DNA of 64,000 nt, taken from NCBI RefSeq assembly GCF_002878395.1, contig NC_061111.1, positions 21,536,901 through 21,600,900 on the forward strand. The letters are read 5' to 3'. The first letter of the stretch is position 1, and every line of letters begins with the position of its first letter. Origin of the DNA: Capsicum annuum. Lineage: Eukaryota; Streptophyta; Magnoliopsida; Solanales; Solanaceae. The translations under genes were made by a program, and so were the position numbers. Positions 11,505-22,802 of this stretch are shown here, in pieces. The notes under the pieces are model-generated. The model was not told the DNA's origin. It made no database searches and saw only the letters and a list, made by a program, of their open reading frames with translations.

Positions 11505-12189
11505 GTAACTAGTTTAATGTCTTTTTTAACATTTGTTTCACTATAAATGTGGAAAGGGTCATCACAAACTAGGCAGAGCTAGAAGGTCGGGTACTCTGTA
11601 GCTTTTTCTCAAATAGTGCATTATGTCAAGAAATTCATTAAATATGTACAATATTAAATTTAGAACCCAGTTATTAACCTTTGAAGTAGCCATTTTGAAA
11701 TTCAGAACCCATTCTATTTTGTGTGACATTGTTCTCTTGCTAGTTCATTCTCAAAAAAAAAAAAAAGAATTGATGCAATTTTATATTTGAAAACACCTTA
11801 ACTTTAAAGTTTCTATTTTATTCTTAATACATTTTTTCTTAACCACATAAGTGATGCGGTATGTTTAAGATCACAAGTTTAAGATCCGTTGAAAATGGAG
11901 TTGTGTATCTTTTAATTTGCTAAGCTCATTATTTTCGATACTGCAGTTTCCCGTGAGAGAATCTATAAGCAGATTGAAGCTGCCATTTTGAAATATCAAG
12001 AAATTAAGAAAAATATCAAAGGTATGTGGACATAGTGAAGCCATATGGGTCTTTGTACGATTGACTATTGTTGTTTATCTTTCTTTGATTGTTCATATTG
12101 AAGTCTAGTGAAGCCATGTGTGGCCTTGTGCGATTCACTAGCATTGTTCTTGACATCTTGTTGGTTTTGTTGTTGCTTGAAAATTGTAT

Positions 12190-14580
12190 TGTGAACTTGA
12201 TCTTGAATGTTTAGGGACTTGGTAGGTGTTTTCCTATTTTTGAATGTGATTATATTTGGTGACTTGGTAGGTTGAAAATGATTAAGTGTAGGGACTTTAA
12301 GGGTGACACGGTAGGTTGAAAGTGGTTAAGAGTAGGAACTTTGAAGGGGATTTTGTGTTTTGAATGTGACTTGTTTGACGACTTAGTAACTTAAAAATGG
12401 TTAGGTGTAGGGACTTTTAAGGGGATTTTTTTTGTTTCGAATGTGGTTTGTTAGGTCACTTAGTTTCTCGAAAATGGTTAAGTCTAGGGACTTTGAAGGG
12501 TATTTTTTTGTTTTGAATGTGTTTTTGTTTTGATACTTAGTTGCTTGAAAATGGTTTAGTTGGTGACTTTATTTGTTGAAAATGCTTAAGTTTTGGTGAC
12601 TTTAATAGTGAATTAGTGTTTAGGAGGTGATGTGGTTGGTGACTTTATTAATTGAAAATGCTTAAGTTTTGGTGACTTTAAAAGTGAACTTTTGTTTAGA
12701 AGGTGATGTTCTTGGTTACTTTATTTGTTGAAAATGCTTAAGTGCCGGTGACTTTAATAGTGAATTAGTGTTTAGAAGGTGATGTTGTTGGTGACTTTAT
12801 TTGTTGAAAATGCTTAAGTGCCGGTGACTTTAATAGTGAATTAGTTTCGTTGGTGCCTTTGTTAGTTGAAAAAACTTAAGTATTGGTGACTTTAATAATG
12901 AACTAGTGTTTAGAAAGTGATATTGTTGGTGACTTTATTTGTTGAAAATGCTTAAGCTTTGGTGACTTTAATAGTGAATTAGTGGGAGGTGATGTTGTTG
13001 GTGACTTTATTTGTTGAAAATGCGTAAGTACCGGTAACTTTAATAGTGAATTAGTGTTTAGGAGGTGATGTTGTTGGTGACTTTATTTGTTGAAAATGCT
13101 TAAGTTTTGGTGACTTTAAAAGTGAACTTTTGTTTAGAAGGTGATGTTGTTGGTTACATTATTTGTTGAAAATGCTTAAGTGCCGGTGATTTTAATAGTG
13201 AATTAGTGTTTAGAAGGTGATGTTGTTGGTGACTTTATTTGTTGAAAATGCTTAAGTTTTGGTGACTTTAATAGTGAATTAGTTTCGTTGGTGCCTTTGT
13301 TAGTTGAAAAAGCTTAAGTTTTGGTGACTTTAATAGTGAACTAGTGTTTAGAAGGTGATGTTGTTGGTGACGTTATTTGTTGAAAATACTTAAGTGCCGG
13401 TGACTTTAATAGTGAATTAGAGTTTAGAAGATAGTTTTGTTGGTGTATTTGTAAGTAAAAAAGGCTTAAGTATTGGTGACTTTAAAAGTGAATTTTTGTT
13501 TAGAAGGTGATGTTGTTGGTGACTTTATTTGTTGAAAATGCTTAAGTGCCGGTGACTTTAAAAGTGAACTTTTGTTTAGAAGGTGATGTTGTTGGTTACT
13601 TTATTTGTTGAAAATGCTTAAGTGTCGGTGACTTTAATAGTGAAATTTTGTTTAGAAGGTGATGTTGTTGGTTACTTTATTTGTTGAAAGAACTTACGTG
13701 CCGATGACTTTAATAGTGAATTAGTTTCGTTGGTGCCTTTGTTAGTTGAAAAAGCTTAATTTTTGGTGACTTTAATAGTGAACTAATGTTTAGAAGGTGA
13801 TGTTGTTGGTGACGTTATTTGTTTAAAAAGCTTAAGTGCCGGTGACTTTAATAGTGAATTAGTGTTTAGAAGTTAGTTTCGTTGGTGCCTTTGTCAGTTG
13901 AAAAGGCTTAGGTATTGGTGACTTTAAAAGTGAATTTTTGTTTAGAAGGTGATGTTGTTGGTGACTTTATTTGTTGAAAATGCTTAAATGCCGGTGACTT
14001 TAAAAGTGAACTTTTGTTTAGAAGGTGATGTTGTTGGTTACTTTATTTGTTGAAAATGCTTAAGTGTCGGTGACTTTAATAATGAACTTTTATTTAGAAG
14101 GTGATGTTGATGGTTACTTTATTTGTTAAAAATGCTTAAGTGCCGATGACTTTAATAGTGAATTAGTTTCGTTGGTGCCTTTGTTATTTGAAAAAGCTTA
14201 AGTTTTGGTGACTTTAATAGTGAACTAATGTTTAGGAGGTGATGTTGTTGGTGACTTTATTTGTTGAAAATGAGTAAGTGTCGGTGACTTTAATAGTGAA
14301 GTAGTGTTTAGGAGGTGATGTTGTTGGTGACCTTATTTGTTGAAAATGCTTAAGTGCCGGCGACTTTAATAGTGAATTAGTGTTTAGGAGGTGATGTTGT
14401 TGGTGACTTTATTTGTTGAAAATGCTTAAGTGTCGGTGACTTTAAAAGTGAACTTTTGTTTAGAAGGTGATGTTGTTGGTTACTTTATTTGTTGAAAATG
14501 CTTAAGTGCCGGTGACTTTAATAGTGAATTAGTGTTTAGAAGGTGATGTTGTTGGTGACTTTATTTGTTGAAACTGCTTG
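12190..14580. repeat. 76-bp tandem repeat array in CACTA
   Basis: From about 12560 the unit is 76 bp and runs through 'ggtgatgttgttggtgactt', 'tatttgttgaaaatgcttaa' and 'gtgccggtgactttaatagt' to 'gaattagtgtttagaa'. About 26 copies occur, some with a variant carrying 'gttggtgcctttgttagttg'. More diverged, older-looking units lie at 12190-12560 (gacttggtaggttgaaaatg). The array stops 30 bp before the transposase start codon, so it probably fills an intron or leader of that gene. Confidence 0.9.
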
Positions 14581-14612
14581 ATCTAATTAGTTGAATCTGA
14601 TTGATTCCGTAG

Positions 14613-16543
14613 ATGGAAGATGATTATAGTTGGATATATCACCGGAACCATGATAATAGAATGGGTATTAGGGAGGAATTTGTTGAGGGTGTCAAAAGAT
14701 TTGCTGAACATGCTAAGACACTTGATCTTTGGACACGTTTTCGGGTAATTCGTTGTCCTTGTGTTAGATGTGATGGTATGAATCTTATAAGTGAAGAAGA
14801 TGTAAAGGAACATCTTTATAGAAAGGGGTTTCACGAGGACTTTTTAAGATTGCGTGGTATTCATGGTGATGTTGCGCAAAATAACTTTGTTGCTAGAGAA
14901 AGTAGTAGGTCTGCAGGGCATAATGAATATCAAGATACTAGGATGACAAAAATGGTGCACGATGCATTTGAGATGAAGCACGGGGTTGACTTTAGGGAAA
15001 ATGTTTAAGATGTTCCTAATAACGAAGCGGGCAATTTCTATGAAGAATTGCAGGCTACTAGTCATCCTTTTTTTACGGGTGTTCGCACTCTCGTTTGTCT
15101 GTTGCTGTTAGATTATTAAGTATTAAATCTGACTGGAATATTGTGGAAGGAGGAATGGACTCAATTATAGACTTTATTAGTGAGTTAGTTCACCCCGACT
15201 TAGAGGTTCCTGATTCTTTCTATAAGGCAAAAAGATTGGTGTCAAAGTTAGGTCTCTCCTCGGTTAGAATTGATTGTTGTGAAAATGGCTACATATTATA
15301 CTTTAAGGGAGATGCTAACCTAAAGTTCTGTAAGTTTTGTCAGCACCTTAGATATAAGTATCGTTCTACTAGGAAGCAAATTGCTATTAAGGCAATGCAT
15401 TATTTACCTCTTATACCAAGGTTGAAGAGGTTGTATGCTTCCTACAGCTCAGCTCCTCATATGAGATGGCATAGTAAAAATAGAAGGCCCCCTGATGTTA
15501 TGTGTCATCCATTTGATGGGGAGGTTTGGAAGCATTTTAATGCAACTTATCCAGATTTTGCAACTGAGCCACGAAACATTCGATTGGGATTATATGCGGA
15601 TGGGTTCTCTCCTTTTTCAGTTGATGGTGCGCCATATTCATATTGGCCTGTATTTATTACTCCTTATAATCTTCTTCCTTAAATGTTGATGACTAGTCCT
15701 TATATATTTCTGAATTGTGTTATTACTGGCCCGCGTAATCCAAAAAGCGGAATACATGTGTACTTGCAACCTTTGATAGATGAACTTCAAATTTTATGGC
15801 ATGAGGGGGTTCAAATATGGGACATCTCTCTTAAACAGAATTTCAATATGCATGCATATCTAATGTGGACTGTTAATGATTTTTCTGCTTATGGAATGTT
15901 GTTGGGGTGGATGACCGCTGGAAAGCTGGTTTGTCCATACTGCATGGAAAAAATAAAATCTTTCACATTAAGGCATGACAGGAAAAATTCATGGTTTAAT
16001 TGTCATCGTTGTTTCTTGCCACCTGATCATGAATTTAGGAGACTCAAAAATGCTTTCAGAAGGAATAGAAGGGAACATGATGGTCCCCCTCCAATGCTGT
16101 CTGGTCACGACATCTGGAAAATAGTCCAGGATTTGCCTAAAGCCAGCGAGGAACGATTGTACAGGCTTGATGGATATGGCGTTTCGCATAACTGGACTAA
16201 GCAAAGTATATTTTGAGAGTTAGAATATTGGCCAGATAATTTACTGAGAAATAATGTTGATGTCAGGCATATTGAGAAGAACTACTTTGACAACTTGTTC
16301 AACACAGTTATGGATGTCACCAGCAAAACAAAGGATAATCCTAAGGCCATACTTGACTTACCAGAATATTGCAACCGCAGAGAATTACACTTACAGCAGG
16401 GGCCCAATGGCAATGTTCTTAAGCCTAAGGCTAGTTTTACATTCAAGTTAGACCAAAAGCGTCAAATATATGAGTGGGTTCAAAGTTTGAAGATGCCCAA
16501 TGAATATGCCTCAAATTTAGGAAAGAGGGTTGACATGACATAA
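14613..16543 (+). pseudogene. CACTA transposase (TNP2-like), broken
   Basis: The ATG at 14613 opens a transposase-associated domain (MEDDYSWIYHRN, FVEGVKRFAEHA, IRCPCVRCDG, VKEHLYRKGF). The frame stops at TAA 15006, resumes, and shifts by one base near 15080. It continues as the TNP2 family core: YKAKRLVSKLGL, CENGYILYF, CHPFDGEVWKHF, YPDFATEPRNIRLGLYADGF, then after a stop at 15680 TGPRNPKSGIHVYLQPLIDE, MTAGKLVCPYCME and YGVSHNWTKQ. After a third stop at 16214 comes NNVDVRHIEKNYFDNLF. Reading stops at 16541, short of the usual C-terminus. The protein would cut and join the transposon ends; three stops and a frameshift make this copy dead. Confidence 0.88.
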
Positions 16544-16905
16544 GAAATCTACACCGGCCCATTCTGCTTCTATGACCGTACCACCGCCAGCACAGTACTA
16601 TTAGACGGCCGCTGGCCTCTCCAAATATCTACCATCATCGATACCCTCCTACAGCATTCACGCAGCTTCACACGGTGATTCTGCTAGATCGGATCTTCTT
16701 CTTTGAGGCACTCATCTGGTGCTTCCGATCCGCCCACGCCAGTGCATCCACCATCGCTTACTAGGCAGCCAGGAGACAGAGATGATTCAGGGAGGATTTA
16801 TATGGTTCCAGTTGTGAGAAGGTAAGGTTTCTAAATATAATGTTACTCATTTTTCCATTACTATTTTATTGGTCTCGATGAAATTACCATTTGATCTTGT
16901 GTTGT
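16544..16905. other. Spacer between the CACTA ORFs
   Basis: GC-richer sequence (caccgcttactaggcagcca and similar) without a clear protein match, though proline- and histidine-rich frames like the start of a second-ORF protein can be read. It ends in an AT-rich stretch and an intron-like acceptor (TTGTAG, about 16909). Confidence 0.35.
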
Positions 16906-18159
16906 AGGTTTAAGCCGGATATTAGAGTTGGAAAAACGGCGTGAATATGCATTAGTCGGCACTTCAACGGCTACTGGACCATCTGGCAAAAGGTTCTAGA
17001 ACTTGACAGGGATAGAATGTTTGAAGAATTTAAGGTAAGGATTTAACTTATCGCCTACTTATTAACAATTTGTTAAAACACAAGATTGAATATTATATTT
17101 TGGTTGTAGAAATTTTACTGGTGGGGTGCTGCAAACGAATTTCTTATAAAGAGGAACTTTTTCAAAATATGTAGAGGCAGATTTAACGATCTATTGGATT
17201 ATGCTCGAAAAAAATCGGTAAAACCTAAGTGGATTCCTGAACCCTTGTGGCCACTGTATCAGCGCCACTGGAGTAGCCCAGAATACCAATTGCTGAGGGA
17301 AAAAGGAAAGAGAGCCTGGGCATCATCCAAGGATGGCTCCCTACATACTGCGGGTGCTAGAAGTACTCTTGCTATGAAGGAAAAATTGGTATGTAACTTT
17401 TATAGTTTTAATTCTTTGTTTCTATTTAAATTTTTTTATTATTTGAACATTGATAATTTTTTCATATGTAGGAAAAAGAAATGGGTAGGGAACTACCAAC
17501 TGATGAGGTTTTCGAGGTGACTCATCTAAGAAAGAAATTAAACCCGACTGATGAAGATGTCTGGGTTGAACCTCGGGCAAAAGTTGTCCAAGTAAGAAAT
17601 AAATTTTGAATATATGAATCTTTTTCTCAAAGTTGATGTTATTCAACTATAACAACTTTAGTATTTTTTGACTGTTAGTATTAAATTTACCTTGAATATA
17701 TATAGGACGAATTTAGGCGTCTTCTTGGTGAGTATCGTAGTAGTCTGCCTCCTGAAAGTCAGGGTGACCCAATACCTCAGCATGTACGGAATGAGTCATG
17801 GACAAAAGCTTCGGGTCCTGCAAATAGAGGTCATTTCTATGGATGCCACACTGAATATTTTGGCGATAATATTAGGAGTTCGTCCGGCCCTACTTAATCT
17901 AGCACTTCAGTTGATGCAGAAACCATTGTAAGACTACAAATACGGTTTCTCAACTCACCGAAGATCTTGCTGAACAGAGATAGAGGTATGTTGAACAGAG
18001 TGCGAGACAGAAGAAAACGGAGGAGGCAACGGCAACACAAATCAGGATACTGCAGCAGCAGTTCAGTTCTTTCATTCAGACTGGGGGGCTTATTCCTCCG
18101 TGTCCTAGTAATGCAGTTCGGGCTGTTAGTTTTGTGATTTTCGCATGTCTTGTACTTTA
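16906..18159 (+). pseudogene. CACTA second ORF (plant Ptta/En/Spm transposase_24 type), broken
   Basis: Exon-like blocks separated by GT...AG introns (about 17035-17110, 17391-17471, 17594-17704) read FEEFKKFYWWGAANEF, LLDYARKKSVKPKWIP, WSSPEYQLLREKGKRAWASS, LHTAGARSTLAMKEKL, MGRELPTDEVFEVTHLRKK and VQDEFRRLLGEYRS, then a glutamine-rich tail (QQQFSSFIQTGG near 18060). This is the order seen in the accessory protein of plant CACTA elements, where it is thought to bind subterminal repeats. A TGA just after GKTA near 16940 and another near 17897 break it. Confidence 0.75.
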
Positions 18160-18399
18160 AATTTAGACATGTTGTTGTTTGAAACTATTATTGTAGTATT
18201 TTTGTACTCACTTTTGTTGGATATTTTATATGTGTTGTACACTTTTGAAAATTTTCATTTGTTTTTTTTTTGTTGTTGTATTTTCATTTTGGTTACTGTT
18301 GTATATTATTGTTGTGGTTGCATGCAGTATTTGGGTTTTCAATTTATTACTGTTGTAATAAATTTCCATATGTGGTCAGTTTTTCTATATATTTTTTTT

Positions 18400-18790
18400 T
18401 GCAAAAAACCAACCACAAGTGGTCGGTTTCTTATAAAATTAATTTATCAGTTTAACTAAAAACCTACCACATGTGGTCGGTTTTTATTAGATTAATAAAT
18501 TAATTTAATAAAAACCGACCACAAGTGGTTGGTTTTTAGTTAAACTAATAAAATTAATTTATAAAAAAGCCGACCACGTGTGGTCGGTTTATTTTTCCCT
18601 AAAATTAATTTTTTTCATTTAAATAAAATAATAATAAATTTTAAAAATGAATATATATATTTTTAAAAAATCGACCACTCGTTGTCGGTTTTTAAAAAGC
18701 TACCGCCACTTTTCCGATCAAATATTTTGGTCGGTTTTGTGGTCGGAAAATGGGAAAAACCTGGTCGGTTTTTGTGGTCGGTTTTCCTCT
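18400..18790. repeat. CACTA right subterminal repeats
   Basis: Seven or more motif copies: palindromes at about 18409 (AACCACAAGTGGTCGG), 18461, 18517 and 18569 (CCGACCACGTGTGGTCGG), then single GGTCGG words at 18690-18785. The same motif occurs at the left end in the opposite sense, pairing the two ends of the transposon. Confidence 0.8.
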
Positions 18791-18859
18791 TTTTTTAGTA
18801 GTAATAACACTACAACTACAGGCACCGCTACAAACAAAGCACTCCTTCCTACTAGTAGG

Positions 18860-19141
18860 GACACACTCTTATCCACTAACCTCTGCCCTAATTCACGTCC
18901 TCCACACTTTTCTATCAAGAGTCATGTCCTCCATAAACTCTAAAACTCAATGTCATGTCTAATCCACCTCCTCCAATATTTCTTCGGCCTATCTCTACCT
19001 CGCCTTAAACTATATCCAGCCAACCTCTCCCCGTGCACTTCCTCATCATATGTCCAAACTATCTCAATCTTACTTCCTGCATCTTGTCTTCCACCGAAGC
19101 CATTTCCACCTTCTCTAGAATAATCTCATTTCTAACCCTAT
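18860..19141 (-). pseudogene. LINE reverse transcriptase extreme C-terminal fragment
   Basis: Read on the minus strand from 19141: IRNEIILEKVEMASVEDKMQ, then EVRLR, a stop where W is usual, FGHMMRK, and later a GRxRPKK-like block. This is the segment that normally follows the one at 6626-6960 in plant LINEs. It is truncated at both ends and abuts an LTR fragment at 19142. Confidence 0.65.
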
Positions 19142-19560
19142 TGTAACACCCCACATTTCGGGTTAGAACAAAATCCATCATTTCTATGCGCAGATAATCC
19201 AAAATCCATAAATCCTATGCAAATATGGCATGTTAATCAATTTAGTAATGTGGAAAATTGAATGAGCTTTCCGTCGATATAAGATTCGCCCAAATCCGAT
19301 ACCTGGGAAAGAAGTTATGGCTACTTTAAGTCCTAGTCGTAAAACACCGTCATTTTGGGGCTTGACACATCACGGAGGTGGTCTATTTAACAATTGTCAA
19401 ATTCCAGTTGCCTAGCGCGATTGTGGTGCGTCGCGCTGAAGTTTCAGGTCCCAACAGTGGGACAACGCAATGGCTCCGTCGCGGTGACCCTAAAAATCTC
19501 ATTCGTCAATTTCCAGTGAGCCACCACGATAGTGGCGCATCGCGCTGGCTCATAAAATCG
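19142..19560 (-). mobile_element. Truncated LTR (terminus TGTAACACCCC)
   Basis: It begins TGTAACACCCCACATTTCGG, the reverse complement of an LTR end such as that at 879-889. It carries segments such as 'gcgcatcgcgctggctcata' that are an inverted match to repeats in the LTR at 49850-50090. The far side is cut off by the foldback MITE at about 19565. Confidence 0.6.
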
Positions 19561-19564
19561 AGCT

Positions 19565-19858
19565 CCCAGTTATATTTTAGATCACATCTATGACTTTCAA
19601 CTTTGGATGTGCACAAGTAAGCACCTAAACTTGTATAAAGTTGAACAAGTAGACACGGGTGTCCTATGTGGCATAATACACATTGGACACCATGTAGGAC
19701 ACAAATTGGTCACGCATGTGTCTACTTGTTTAACTTTATATAAGTTTAAGTGTCTACTTGTGCACACTCAAAGTTGGAGGGCATAGATGCAAGTTGAAGC
19801 CAAGTTAAAGGGCACATTTATACATTATGCCGTTTAAAAATCATAAGATTCAAAAGTC
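19565..19858. mobile_element. Foldback MITE, upstream of the P450 gene
   Basis: The arms 'catctatgactttcaacttt' (left) and 'aaagttggagggcatagatg' (right) are inverted repeats. The inner arms 'cacctaaacttgtataaagt' and 'actttatataagtttaagtg' continue the pairing, so nearly the whole element can fold. A diverged copy lies at 22958-23262. No coding capacity. Confidence 0.75.
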
Positions 19859-19956
19859 AGCTTCGTGTCAATTCAAAACAAGACAAACAAATTGAAACAG
19901 AGAGTTTCTGCTTTATTAAGTATTTATTAAGTAGCTTTCTGCTTTATGGATATACT

Positions 19957-20475
19957 CTGGTTGAAACTTCATGGAGTAGAAAGGTCCAATTGACAATCGG
20001 ACCCAAGTATAAGCGTCTCACAGATCACTCCGCCTAATATTTTTAGCACAGTTAACTTGATTAATTAGTAACAAGGTTAAGTTATATCCATTAATTTTAT
20101 CTAACTTACATATTAGTTTGAACGAGTTCATGTATCTGGCTGAAACTTCCTGGAGTAGAAGGATTCAGTTGACAATCCCAGCCAAGTGTAAGGTCTTTGG
20201 GCTCATTCCGCGTAACAGTTACAGCACAGTTAACTTATTTAATCAGCAGTAAGTCCCAAGTTATATCCACTATATCTAACTTGCATATAATAGTTTGAAT
20301 GAGTTCAAGTGTCCAGTTGAAACTTCATGGAGTAGAAAGATTCAATTGATAATCCGAGCCAAGTATAAGGGCCTCCCAGGTCATTCCGCGTAATATTTAT
20401 AGCACAATTAACTTAATTAATCATCAATAATTCTAAAAGTTATATCCATTATACCTAACTTGCATATAAATATCC
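19957..20475 (+). repeat. Three tandem copies of the P450 promoter segment
   Basis: Direct repeats begin at 19970, 20139 and 20316, each with GTTGAAACTTCATGGAGTAG or a close variant (169 and 177 bp apart). Each unit runs through 'agcacagttaacttatttaa' and 'agttatatccattatacc' to 'ctaacttgcatata'. Only the third unit leads directly into the TATA box and the gene. Single remnants of the same unit occur at 7265 and near 23630. Confidence 0.85.
20465..20472 (+). promoter_or_regulatory. Likely TATA box of the P450 gene
   Basis: TATAAATA, 183 bp before the ATG at 20655, at the end of the third promoter repeat. A second candidate, CTATATATAAAT at about 20568-20579, is nearer to the gene and may be the one used if the leader is short. 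Confidence 0.45.
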
Positions 20476-20654
20476 TTTTGATACAAATTTGGGCTAATAG
20501 CTCCATCTCATTTCATTTTTTAACTGTACATTTTATGATAGCAATACTTGATCAAATACATTATGGGCTATATATAAATTTGACACGCTACCTAATTAGA
20601 AACATTCACTTAAAAAAAAAAACTCTTCTTTCTGATCTTCGTCATTGTGATAGT

Positions 20655-22557
20655 ATGGAGATTTTGTACATCCATTACAACTTAGTTTCAATTTTGATTT
20701 TCTTGTTACCTCTATTTGTTGTTGTTAGAAAATGGAAAAAAATGAACCAAAGATCATTGCCACCAGGTCCATGGAAATTGCCTATTATTGGAAGTATGCA
20801 TCACCTTATTGGAGCACTTCCACATCATACTACAAATTTAGCCAAAAAATATGGGCCATTGATGCACTTGAAGCTAGGGGAAGTTGATGCAGTTATAGTA
20901 TCATCTCCTCGTTTGGCAAAAGAGTTTTTAAAAGTTCATGACCTTTCTTTTGCAGCGAGGTTTAAGATTGCGGCCTCTGATGTAGTCTTTTATCATCAAA
21001 AAGACATTGTATTTGCAGAACATGGCGATTACTGGAAATGTATGCGCAAAATATGCATCTCAGAGCTACTCAGTGTGAAGATGGTCAAGTCGTTTAGTTT
21101 GATTCGACAAGATGAGGTTCATAATCTTGTTGCATCAATTCGTTCAACGCCTAATAATGTGGTTAACATGACTGAAAAGGCTCTTAAACTTACCAGCTCC
21201 GTGATTTGTAGATCAGCTTTAGGAGAAGTATTTGACGATCGAGATAATTTGTTGATGCTAATGAGGGAAGTACTAGTCTTATTAGCGGGATTCGATATGG
21301 TAGATCTCTTTCCTTCTTGGAAACTACTTCACGAAATCCGTGGAAAGAGAAAAAGATTGATGAATATGCATCATAAGCTTGATGTAATATTGGAGAATAT
21401 TATTAATGATCATAAAGAGAATAAAGCATACGGGAAAAAAGGCAACAGTGAGTTTGGGGGTGAAGATTTGGTTGACGTTTTACTTAGAGTTATGGAGAAT
21501 AATGAACTTCCATTTCCTATGACAAATGACAACATCAAAGCATTCATTCTTGTAAGTCATTTAGAGTCAGTCTTGTTCATGTTTACACTTATTGTGCACA
21601 GCAAAGAAAAGAGTCTTGTAATGAAAAAAAAACTGGAAGTTGTTTAATCTTAACATTCACAAATTACCTCACTCATGTGAGAATCGTTCAATATGAGCAG
21701 CTGATTCTCTTATCAGGAAAGGAATAGATTAAGAAACATGTTTGTTACCATCTTTCGTTTAGTTGTTGGTAATGAGAACGATTGTGGACAATGTGTGTCG
21801 TGGGTGGAAAGTCTTCTTTTGTTTCTTAAACTCTATATAATCACAGAATGTTCATAGCTATCTCAAGTGGTAATTTTGTTAGTCCCATCATTTATGAAAA
21901 AAATCATATGTTAATAGTTAACCTTCAATGTTGTAGGACATGTTCTTCGGTGGAACTGAAACTTCAGCAACAACAATACAATGGGCATTAGCTGAACTGA
22001 TGAAGAACCCAAATATCATGGCCAAAGCACAGGCAGAAGTGAGATGGTTCTATAAAGAGAAGACAGATGTCGATGACAATGATATCGAAAAGTTGAAATA
22101 TCTCAAGTGTGTGGTCAAAGAAAGGCTAAGGTTTCACCCTCCAGGTCCCCTTTTACCTCCAAGAGAATGCCTGAAGGAAACAACAATTGACGTATACACT
22201 ATCCCTCTTAAAACCAAAGTGATTGTTAACGGTTGGGCCATGGGAAGAGATCCTGAAAATTGGGATGACCCTGAAAGTTTCGTGCCAGAGAGATTTGAAA
22301 ACAATTCCGTGGATTTTAAGGGAAGTCACTATCAATTTATTCCATTCGGTGCAGGAAGCAGGATTTGTCCTGGAATTCAGTATAGCTCAGCCGATGTGAT
22401 GTATCCGTTAGCACAGTTGCTTTATCACTTCGACTGGAAACTTCCTCATGGAATGAAACCTGAGGATTTAGATATGACTGAAACATTTGGAGTAACTGCA
22501 AGGAGGAAAAATGATCTTCACTTGATCGCCATTCCGCGTGATTTGTCACAACCTTGA
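20655..22557 (+). CDS. Cytochrome P450, CYP71D type (exons 20655-21551, 21937-22557)
   Basis: Intact 505-residue A-type P450. An N-terminal membrane anchor (about 8-25) places it on the ER facing the cytosol. Then come the hinge PPGPW (36-40), C-helix WKCMR (127-131), oxygen-binding I-helix FGGTETS (303-309), K-helix ERLR (361-364), PERF (416-419) and heme loop FGAGSRICPG with Cys443. The single phase-0 intron (GTAAGT...TTGTAG, 385 bp) falls just before the I-helix, as usual in CYP71 genes. The family uses O2 and NADPH-P450 reductase; Solanaceae CYP71D members oxidise sesquiterpenes such as 5-epi-aristolochene and premnaspirodiene, but the substrate here is unknown. Unusual residues are KERLRFHPP for the common KETLRLHPP, and FAARFK for FASRPK. 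An in-frame ATG at 20535 could add 40 residues; I chose 20655 because the anchor starts there and the remnants at 7447 and 33409 begin at the same point. Confidence 0.92.
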
Positions 22558-22802
22558 CACAAAATATCATTATCATATTTTTATGATGCTTATTTTCGCA
22601 TTCAGATTCTGTTGCATCATTCCATCTTTGTGAGTGTGTCCCCTGTGAAAGTAATAAATCACATTTCATCTTTCTGGTTGGAATCATGCAGCATGAACTA
22701 TCTATATTTATCCACTCCGATGTGAAATCAAATCCGCAAAAAATAGTAAATAATTTTAGAGTTGGGGTTCGAAAATTAATCCCAATGCCATATATTGAGT
22801 AA
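22558..22802. other. P450 3' flank
   Basis: AT-rich, probably 3' untranslated sequence. A possible polyadenylation signal 'aagtaataaatcac' lies at 22649-22662. No other feature seen. Confidence 0.4.

Larger units (their letters stand above)
8089..18803 (+). mobile_element. CACTA (En/Spm) DNA transposon, degenerate, about 10.7 kb
   Basis: The left end reads CACCACTAAAAAAAAGG and the right end, read inward on the minus strand, reads TACTACTAAAAAAAGAGG. Both continue into AAACCGACCAC. Several subterminal copies of the palindrome ACCGACCACAAGTGGTCGGT lie in both orientations within about 400 bp of each end, as expected of CACTA elements. Inside, in order, are AT-rich DNA with an assembly gap, a leader-like region, a captured cytochrome b561 exon, a 76-bp tandem array, a TNP2-like transposase and a second-ORF gene, all broken. 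Flanking trinucleotides (ATT left, ATA right) are only a weak target duplication. The terminal bases have mutated and both genes are broken, so it is immobile. Confidence 0.8.

Noticed and set aside
12190..14580. CRISPR-like array
   Set aside because: Units are contiguous 76-bp tandem repeats without unique spacers, in a plant nuclear transposon.
20535..20654. N-terminal extension of the P450 from ATG 20535
   Set aside because: It would place 40 charged and mixed residues before the membrane anchor, and the paralogous remnants start at the later ATG.
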